From Solirubrobacterales bacterium (GTDB taxonomy: Bacteria; Actinomycetota; Thermoleophilia; Solirubrobacterales; 70-9): DNA of 6,356 bases. Shown piece after piece: positions 1 through 5,249 of the stretch. The translations under genes and the position numbers were made by a program. Location of the stretch: NCBI GenBank assembly GCA_030152505.1, contig JASLJO010000280.1, positions 1 to 6,356 on the forward strand, read 5' to 3'. The notes under the pieces are model-generated. The model ran no database searches, was not told where the DNA came from, and was given only the letters and a program-made list of their open reading frames with translations. The stretch's first letter is position 1. Every line of letters starts with the position of its first letter.

Positions 1-66
1 CGCCTCGTGCTTGGCCGCCGCCTCGGGGCCAGCCGCGACGGCCTCGACCAGGGCGGCGCGGGCAAC
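1..66 (-). pseudogene. Inverted fragment of a third TetR-family gene (ligand-binding domain piece)
   Basis: Read on the minus strand from base 63 down to base 1, this segment gives 21 uninterrupted codons including LVEAVAAGPEAAAKHEA. The + strand TetR gene just downstream contains LVEAVAAGSDAAARHEA at bases 338-388. By hand alignment the reverse complement of about bases 1-63 matches bases 326-388 without gaps, with roughly nine mismatches in 63, so it is a paralogue and not a copy of the same gene. Similarity fades beyond about base 64. No DNA-binding domain continues on the minus strand to the right, because that DNA encodes the + strand helix-turn-helix. The fragment therefore looks like the 3' part of a broken or inverted TetR gene that continues off the left edge. 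An assembly or amplification chimera is an equally serious explanation. Confidence 0.6.
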
Positions 67-643
67 CGCGGCCCTGGTTGCCGCTCAGGGATACCAGGAG
101 ACGACGATGGAGGAGATCGTCCGCCGGGCCAAGGTCGGTTACGCGACCTTCTACAAGCACTATCCCGACAAGGAGGCTGCTTTCCTGGCGCTGCTCGACG
201 CGGCTACCGACCGCACCGTGAGCAGGGTCGAAGGCGCCTACAAGCGTGAAGAAGGCCCCTGGGCCGACCGCGTCGGCGCGGCCCTCGGCGCCCTCTTCGA
301 GGACGTCGCCGCACACCCCGACGCCGCCCGCGCGGTCCTGGTCGAGGCGGTCGCCGCCGGCTCCGACGCGGCGGCAAGGCACGAGGCGGCGCTGAAGCGC
401 CTGGCGCCGTTGCTGCGTCCTGGCCGCGAGCTCAACCCGCGCCAGGCGGAGCTGCCCGAGAGCCTCGAGGAGACGCTGGCGGGCGGCGTCGTCTGGGTGC
501 TGGGACAGCGGCTGATCGCTGGCGAAGCCGCCAAGCTGCGCGGCCTTCTGCCCGAGACCCTCGAGTTCATCCTCCGCCCCTACATCGGCGAGGACGAGGC
601 GGCGCGGGAGGCCGGCGAGGTCGCCGACGCGATCTCCGCCTAG
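2..643 (+). CDS. TetR/AcrR-family transcriptional regulator, 5' end incomplete or rearranged
   Basis: This is a cytoplasmic DNA-binding regulator of the TetR type, normally a dimeric repressor released by a small ligand; the ligand and target genes are unknown. The helix-turn-helix is clear: ALVAAQGYQETTM forms the end of helix 1, MEEIVRRAKVGYATFYKHY carries helices 2 and 3, and PDKEAAFLALL follows. The rest is an Ala/Glu/Arg-rich helical ligand domain ending in FILRPYIG near base 590, with stop TAG at 641-643. The frame is open to the left edge. GTG (7) and TTG (11) could be called as starts (TTG would give 210 residues), but no ribosome binding site is visible and bases 1 to about 66 look like antisense of another TetR gene. 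The true start is therefore either missing or replaced. The DNA-binding assignment is firm; the N-terminus is not. Confidence 0.85.
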   Translation, partial: ASCLAAASGPAATASTRAARATAALVAAQGYQETTMEEIVRRAKVGYATFYKHYPDKEAAFLALLDAATDRTVSRVEGAYKREEGPWADRVGAALGALFEDVAAHPDAARAVLVEAVAAGSDAAARHEAALKRLAPLLRPGRELNPRQAELPESLEETLAGGVVWVLGQRLIAGEAAKLRGLLPETLEFILRPYIGEDEAAREAGEVADAISA

Positions 644-661
644 CCCGCGCGAGGCGATCCG

Positions 662-1321
662 ATGCCCGCCGACGAGCTCGGCCCGCTGCCCGCCGGTCGC
701 CACGGCTACAGCCGCGAGCAGGTCGCCCACCACCAGCGCGAGCGGCTGATCGCCGGCCTCGCCGAGGCGGTCGCCGAGAAGGGCTACGCCGCGGTCACGC
801 TCAGCGACGTCGTGCGCCACGCCAAGGTCAGCCGCCGCGTCTTCTACGCCAACTTCGAGAGCAAGGAGCAGTGCTTCCTCGCTGCCTTCGAGGTCGTGCT
901 CGCCCACCTGCACGAGCTGGTCGGCGAGGCGGTCGCGCCGCTCGAGGGCTGGCCCGCGCAGGCGATTGCCGCGACTGGCGCCGTGCTCGCCTTCCTCGCC
1001 GCCGAGCCCGACCTCGCCCGCCTCTGCCTGGTCGAATCGCGCGCCGCCGGCCCGGCCGTGGCGACGCGCTTCAACGAGGCCGTCGGCGAGCTCGTGCCGC
1101 TGCTGCGCGCCGGCCGCGCCGAGCGTCCCGCTGACGAGCGCCCCCTGCCCGACTCGACCGAGGACTCCACCATCGGCGCTCTCGTCTCGCTCCTCCACCG
1201 CGAAATCGCAGCCGGTGAAGCCGCCCGGCTCGAGCACCTTCTCCGCGACTGCGCCGAGCTCGTCCTCCTGCCCTACCTGGGCCCCGCCGAGGCTGCCCGC
1301 CTCGCCCGCCAAGCGGTCTAG
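662..1321 (+). CDS. TetR/AcrR-family transcriptional regulator
   Basis: A complete 219-residue TetR-type regulator starting at ATG 662, with a GAGG ribosome binding site at 651-654, seven bases before the start. The N-terminal domain has a short arm (HGYSREQVAHHQRERL, residues 14-29), helix 1 ending in EKGYAAVTLSDV, and the recognition region HAKVSRRVFYANFESKEQCF (residues 53-72), matching the family pattern FYxxFxxKE. The C-terminal domain is helical and ends in LVLLPYLG (residues 210-217 region). The GEAA segment and the PYLG ending match those of the upstream TetR gene, so the two are probably diverged duplicates of one subfamily. Only 18 bases separate them, implying cotranscription. The effector and operator cannot be deduced. 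Cys 71 follows the helix-turn-helix, but nothing suggests redox sensing. Confidence 0.93.
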   Translation: MPADELGPLPAGRHGYSREQVAHHQRERLIAGLAEAVAEKGYAAVTLSDVVRHAKVSRRVFYANFESKEQCFLAAFEVVLAHLHELVGEAVAPLEGWPAQAIAATGAVLAFLAAEPDLARLCLVESRAAGPAVATRFNEAVGELVPLLRAGRAERPADERPLPDSTEDSTIGALVSLLHREIAAGEAARLEHLLRDCAELVLLPYLGPAEAARLARQAV

Positions 1322-1360
1322 CGGCCGGCATAGCGCTTCGGTACCGGCGTATCCGCCGCC

Positions 1361-1392
1361 GGGAACGCATCTGGGAACGTTCTTTTTCTTTT
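1361..1392 (+). terminator. Possible weak rho-independent terminator after the TetR pair
   Basis: GGGAACG (1361-1367) can pair with CGTTCTT (1378-1384), giving five Watson-Crick and two G-U pairs around a ten-base loop. A T-rich tract, TTTCTTTT (1385-1392), follows directly. A second, GC-only hairpin (CCGGCG 1344-1349 with CGCCGG 1357-1362) lies just upstream and would compete with it. The position, 40-70 bases after the TetR stop, suits a terminator, but the stem is weak. The GAAC sequences in it may instead be protein-binding sites. Confidence 0.35.
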
Positions 1393-1393
1393 A

Positions 1394-1434
1394 GGAACTT
1401 TCCCTTGACAAGGTTATGTCCGGGTGCTTTCCTA
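1394..1434 (+). promoter_or_regulatory. Candidate promoter for the secreted-protein operon
   Basis: Two overlapping possibilities are visible. A perfect TTGACA hexamer lies at 1405-1410, but 17-18 bases downstream only TTTCCT/TTCCTA is found, a poor -10 element. Alternatively GGAACTT at 1394-1400 could be an ECF-type -35, with TGTCC around 1417-1421 as a loose -10. Either would give a leader of about 150 bases before the GTG at 1593. The sequence alone does not decide between them. Confidence 0.3.
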
Positions 1435-1578
1435 GCGCTGTCGCCGGTACAGAGAACACCTTCTAGGAACTTTCTGCAACCACGACAGATTCAGATTCAG
1501 GGAACACGCCGTACAGGGAAAAGACGAGCCGCACGAAGGGCCGCAAAGGGAAGCGGCCGGCAGAGGGGCTCGAGGGAC

Positions 1579-1586
1579 AAGGAGAG
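1579..1586 (+). promoter_or_regulatory. Ribosome binding site fixing the GTG start of the propeller protein
   Basis: AAGGAGAG, with GGAG ending eight bases before GTG 1593, is a strong Shine-Dalgarno match. It supports GTG as the real start and places the signal peptide in frame directly after it. Confidence 0.8.
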
Positions 1587-1592
1587 AGCTAC

Positions 1593-4500
1593 GTGAGAAG
1601 CCACTCGAAGGCATCGCCTGTGGGATCGAACCCGGGCCGGGGCGGGAGCCGCCGGTCCACTCGTCGTCCCGGCACCCTCGCCGGCCTGCTCTGTGCTCTC
1701 GTGGCGGCAGCCTGCCTTCTTCCGGGTTCGGCCTCGGCGATCGAACTGCGCACGGTGATCGAATCCTTCGGCTCCGATGGCACCTCGGGGTCCACCTTCG
1801 GCTTCCCCGGCGCCCTGAGCTTCGACCAGGGCAACAAGCGCCTCTACGCCCTCGACGTGGGCGAAGGAAAGCTCCACGGCTTCGACTCCTCCACGCCCGG
1901 AACCCACACGCCGCTCGGCGGCAGCTTCCCGTTGAGCGTCCCGGTCGGCGAAGTCAACGGCATCGCCGCCGATCCCACCTCGCATCACTTCTACTACGCC
2001 GAGCCGACCGAAAACGAACTCCATGGGTTCGATGTAAGCGGCGCTGCGATCAGTGGCTTCCCGATCGCCGGCCACAATTATTCCTGCGGCACCGCGGTCG
2101 ACTCCTCGGGGAACGTCTACGTCGCCGAGGGCAACGAAGACATACTCAAGAAGTACAGCCCTTCAGGCACGCTGATCGAAACGATCACGGTCGGCCTTGG
2201 ACCCTGCCACCTCGCCTTCGACTCAGAGGACAACCTCTTCGTCGGCTTCTACTTCGGGCCGACCGTGAGGTTCACGAACGACGGTGGCCACTACTTCCTA
2301 TCCGCCGCCGAAACCATCGACCCCGAATTCACCTCGGCGATGACGGTCGATAAAGCCACCGGCGAAGTCTTCGTCATCCACTACAACTACATCCAGGTCT
2401 GGAACACCGAAGGGGAATTCCTCTACGAACTCAAAGGCGAACCCTTCGGCGGGGAATTCAGCGGCATCGCGATCGACGAATCGACCGAAGAACTCTACGT
2501 CGCCGATTTCGGCCACGCCCAGATCGACGTCTACAGCAAACCGGCTGCCGTGCCCAAACTGACCACCGAAGGGGCGGACGGCGTCAGTGCGACGGGAGCG
2601 ACCGTCCACGGCACGATAAATCCGAAAGAAGAACCGGTCGAAGACTGCCACTTCGAGGTCATCCCGGCAGCGCAGTTCAACGCGACCAAATACAACAGCG
2701 TCACCGCAGGAGAGAAATTCCCCTGCGTTCCCGCCGCTGGCTCGATCCCGGCCGATGCCAGCCCGCACGCGGTCAGCGCCAACGTGAGCGGCCTGAGCGC
2801 GGCGACGCTTTACCACTACCGCCTCGTCGCCACCAACCCGATCGGCGAAGCCAAGGGTGTCGATAAGACCTTCACCACGGGCCCGGTCGCGCCGCTGCTC
2901 GAAGAACAGTCGGTCGAAGCGGTCGGCACGACCGAGGCGACGGTGGCGGCCAAGATCAACCCGAAGGGCGGCCAGACCACCTACCACGTCGAGTACGGAA
3001 CCTCCGAAGCCTACGGGCAGAGCACGCCCGAGAGCGCCCCGATCGGCTTTCCGACCGACAACAGCAAGCACCCCGTCAGCGTCCACATCGGCGGGCTTCA
3101 GCCCGGCACGGCCTATCACTTCCGCTTCGTCGCCACCAACGAGGCCGGTGACGCAGAAGGGGCGGACGCCGCCTTCGCCACCTACCCGGCAACGAGCCCG
3201 ACCTTCGCCCCCTGTCCCAACGATCAGTTCCGCACCGGCTTCGGCGCCCGCCTGCCTGACTGCCGCGCCTATGAGCAGGGCACGCCGATCGACAAGCACG
3301 GCTCGAATGCCCAGGGCACGATCGGCACGATCGGCGTCTCCGCCTCCGGGGACCGCTTCACCTTCTACACCACCGGCGGCCTGCCGACCACCGGCGGCCT
3401 GCCCTCGATCGTCCCCTTCATCGCCTCGCGCGGGCCGGACGGCTGGAGCACCGACGGGCTCATGCCCGCGACCAGACCCGACTACGTCGGCGAAGAGCTC
3501 GGCGTGAACCAAGACCTCTCCGCCACCCTGGTCAAAGCCGAAGGGCCCGGCGGCGCCGGCGAACAGCTTTTCGTGCGCGACAGCGACACCGCGACCTTTG
3601 AACCCGGCCCAGTCTTCCCCGCGGGCTCCTTCCCCCGTCTCGCCGGCTTCGCCGCTGACCCCGCCCACCTGGCCTTCACGAGCACTCGGCAGCTCCTGCC
3701 CGAAGCGATCGCGGGGAAGGAAAACCTCTATGACCTCGACCACGGCGCGCTCACCCTCGTCGACCGCGTCCCCGCCGGCGCGGCGATCGAATGCGACGAC
3801 GAAAGCGGCCCCGCCTGCATCGTCCCGGCAGAGGGCTCCAATGTCATCTGGACGGAAACCAGCGGTAGCTCCGGGGAATATGTGGTCCCGAGGAACCTGA
3901 TCTCGCGCGACGGATCGCGGGCCTTCTTCTGGGTGCCCTCCTCTGCCTTTGCCACATCTGGCCGGATCTACATGCGCGAAGGCTCGCGGACGGTCTGGAT
4001 CTCGGCCTCCCAGCGGACCACGCCCGACCCCAACGGCGAGCGGCCCGCGATCTTCTTCGGTGCCACGCCGGACGGCTCCAAGGTCTTCTTCACCAGCTGC
4101 GAGAAGCTGACCGACGACTCGACCGCCGTCTCCACCGCGCAGAACAAGTGCCAGGGTGGCTCCGGGACGTTGGAGCAGGGCGAAGACCTCTACTCCTATG
4201 ACGTGGAAAGCGGGGAGCTGACCGATCTCACGGTCGACCCCAATGCCGGCGACCCGTTCAGGGCCGGCGTGCGGGGCATCGTCGGCTTCTCCGAAGACGG
4301 CTCCTACGTCTATTTCGTCGCCGACGGAGCGCTGGCCCCGGGCGCGTCGGGAATCTACAACCTCTTCGTCTACCACGAGGGCGTGATCAAGTTCATCGCC
4401 CCGTATGAGGCGCAGCCGGCCAGGGGAGGCCTCTCCCCGTTCCGGGTCGCCGCCGACGGCAGCGCGGCGCTCTTCGCCTCATATAAGCCCCTGACCGACT

Positions 4501-5249
4501 ACGACAACACCGCCGAAGTCGCCGGAGCGTGCGGAAACGGAAATCCCGGCCAGCCCTGTGTCGAGCTCTACCGCTACAGCCCCGCCGACGAAAAGATCAC
4601 CTGCGTCTCCTGCAACCCGACGGGCGTCCGACCGATCGGCAGCGCGGGGGTGGGTGGCAGCGCGGGCATCTTCACCAAAGGCAGCGCCTCGGGGGGACCG
4701 AGCCGCAACCTCTCCTCGGACGGCAACCGGATCTTCTTTCAAAGCGTCGAAGCGCTGGTCCCCGCCGACACCAATGGAGTCACCGACGTCTATGAGTGGG
4801 AGGCGAAGGGATCGGGCTCCTGCGAATCGGAAAGCCAAAACGGCGGCTGCCTGTACCTGATCTCGAGCGGCACGAGCTCTGAGCCGGCCCAGTTCCTCGA
4901 TGCCTCGAAGAACGGCGATCACGCCTTCTTCTTCACCGATCAACAGCTGGTGCCGGGCGACAGGGACCCGCTCGTCGACGTCTATGACGCCGGAGTGGGC
5001 GCCGGCCTCGCCGCCCAGCACGTCTTGGCGCCGCCGAGCTGCGCCGGAACCGCCTGCCAGGCCAACCCGCCGCCGCCGCCTGACCTGAACACGGCGAGCG
5101 CCACCTTCAAGGGCCCCGGCAACGCCCATCCGCGCTCCAAAGCGCGCAAATGCCCGAAGGGCAAGCGCAAGGTGAGACGCAAAGGAAAGGTCCATTGCCA
5201 GGCGCGCAAACAGCACAAACGCCATCACAACCGCGGAGGTTCCAAGTGA
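1593..5249 (+). CDS. Large secreted protein: NHL-like propeller, two FN3 domains, PD40/WD40-like propeller, basic tail
   Basis: This 1218-residue exported protein, probably on the cell surface, has no recognisable catalytic site and looks like a binding or scaffold protein. Residues 1-49 are a signal peptide: an Arg-rich start, a hydrophobic core (about 29-43) and cleavage after ASA-49. Residues 50-316 hold six NHL-like blades, for example GIAADP (123), TAVDSSGNVYVAE (167) and IAIDESTEELYVAD (292). Two fibronectin III-like domains follow (about 318-430 and 432-532), sharing YH[YF]R[LF]VATN. A segment CPNDQF...LPDCRAYE (541-561) leads to a second propeller of seven or eight WD40-like blades (about 638-1143), with repeats such as DGSKVFF and DxNGVTDVY. 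PPPPP (1159-1163) links to a Lys/Arg-rich tail with two Cys and no acidic residue (1181-1218). The mature part has 20 Cys in close pairs. It is coupled to the next gene. Domain types are inferred by eye; the biological role is unknown. Confidence 0.9.
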   Translation: MRSHSKASPVGSNPGRGGSRRSTRRPGTLAGLLCALVAAACLLPGSASAIELRTVIESFGSDGTSGSTFGFPGALSFDQGNKRLYALDVGEGKLHGFDSSTPGTHTPLGGSFPLSVPVGEVNGIAADPTSHHFYYAEPTENELHGFDVSGAAISGFPIAGHNYSCGTAVDSSGNVYVAEGNEDILKKYSPSGTLIETITVGLGPCHLAFDSEDNLFVGFYFGPTVRFTNDGGHYFLSAAETIDPEFTSAMTVDKATGEVFVIHYNYIQVWNTEGEFLYELKGEPFGGEFSGIAIDESTEELYVADFGHAQIDVYSKPAAVPKLTTEGADGVSATGATVHGTINPKEEPVEDCHFEVIPAAQFNATKYNSVTAGEKFPCVPAAGSIPADASPHAVSANVSGLSAATLYHYRLVATNPIGEAKGVDKTFTTGPVAPLLEEQSVEAVGTTEATVAAKINPKGGQTTYHVEYGTSEAYGQSTPESAPIGFPTDNSKHPVSVHIGGLQPGTAYHFRFVATNEAGDAEGADAAFATYPATSPTFAPCPNDQFRTGFGARLPDCRAYEQGTPIDKHGSNAQGTIGTIGVSASGDRFTFYTTGGLPTTGGLPSIVPFIASRGPDGWSTDGLMPATRPDYVGEELGVNQDLSATLVKAEGPGGAGEQLFVRDSDTATFEPGPVFPAGSFPRLAGFAADPAHLAFTSTRQLLPEAIAGKENLYDLDHGALTLVDRVPAGAAIECDDESGPACIVPAEGSNVIWTETSGSSGEYVVPRNLISRDGSRAFFWVPSSAFATSGRIYMREGSRTVWISASQRTTPDPNGERPAIFFGATPDGSKVFFTSCEKLTDDSTAVSTAQNKCQGGSGTLEQGEDLYSYDVESGELTDLTVDPNAGDPFRAGVRGIVGFSEDGSYVYFVADGALAPGASGIYNLFVYHEGVIKFIAPYEAQPARGGLSPFRVAADGSAALFASYKPLTDYDNTAEVAGACGNGNPGQPCVELYRYSPADEKITCVSCNPTGVRPIGSAGVGGSAGIFTKGSASGGPSRNLSSDGNRIFFQSVEALVPADTNGVTDVYEWEAKGSGSCESESQNGGCLYLISSGTSSEPAQFLDASKNGDHAFFFTDQQLVPGDRDPLVDVYDAGVGAGLAAQHVLAPPSCAGTACQANPPPPPDLNTASATFKGPGNAHPRSKARKCPKGKRKVRRKGKVHCQARKQHKRHHNRGGSK
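3369..3404 (+). repeat. 18-bp in-frame tandem duplication (TTGGLP twice)
   Basis: ACCACCGGCGGCCTGCCG at 3369-3386 is repeated at 3387-3404 with only the last base changed. It encodes TTGGLP twice (residues 593-604 of the propeller protein), in the loop before the second propeller. A shorter 9-bp tandem, GGCACGATC twice (3315-3332, encoding GTI twice), lies just upstream. Both keep the frame and are probably slippage products. Confidence 0.8.
5235..5239 (+). promoter_or_regulatory. Ribosome binding site of the DUF11-like gene, inside the upstream gene
   Basis: GGAGG lies six bases before GTG 5246, within the Arg-Gly-Gly codons that end the propeller protein. Ribosomes finishing that gene would be placed to restart at once on the next. 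This supports the GTG at 5246 as the start. Confidence 0.8.

Larger units (their letters stand above)
1361..1505. repeat. Cluster of GAAC/GGAAC motifs with an 11-bp direct repeat
   Basis: Six GAAC motifs lie in about 145 bases, at 1363, 1375, 1395, 1454, 1467 and 1502; all except the one at 1454 are GGAAC. Two sit in the exact direct repeat TAGGAACTTTC (1392-1402 and 1464-1474, 72 bases apart). A further near-repeat, GTACAGRGAA, occurs at 1447-1456 and 1511-1520. ATTCAG is doubled at 1489-1500, and GAACGTTC at 1375-1382 is a perfect palindrome. The patch is clearly richer in A/T than the flanking genes. GGAAC resembles the -35 element of many ECF sigma factors, so the cluster may be promoters or operators of the downstream operon. 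Confidence 0.5.

Noticed and set aside
1405..1596. Small + strand frame (63 codons, TTG start) ending in a GTGA overlap with the propeller gene start
   Set aside because: A coupled leader peptide was considered, but there is no ribosome binding site before the TTG, it covers the presumed promoter, and the Arg-rich translation looks like untranslated GC-rich sequence. The overlap arises by chance whenever GTG is followed by A.
1698..1715. Possible lipobox at Cys 41 of the propeller protein
   Set aside because: The residues before Cys 41 are V-A-A-A, lacking Leu/Val/Ile at -3, and the Cys lies inside the hydrophobic core. The ASA-49 signal peptidase I site is a better fit.
1497..2075. Minus-strand open frame of 192 codons across the start of the propeller gene
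   Set aside because: It covers the signal peptide and promoter region antisense, has a low-complexity translation, and resembles no family.
2325..2459. Three GAATTC sites within 135 bases
   Set aside because: Each falls in a codon pair for Glu-Phe (two) or across common codons of the NHL-like blades; this reflects repeated protein sequence, not a regulatory array.
2298..4376. Long minus-strand open frame (692 codons) opposite the propeller protein
   Set aside because: It lies wholly antisense to a gene with clear domains, a signal peptide and a ribosome binding site. Its Val/Gly/Asp/Arg-rich translation has no recognisable domain. Stop-free antisense frames are expected opposite GC-rich coding sequence.
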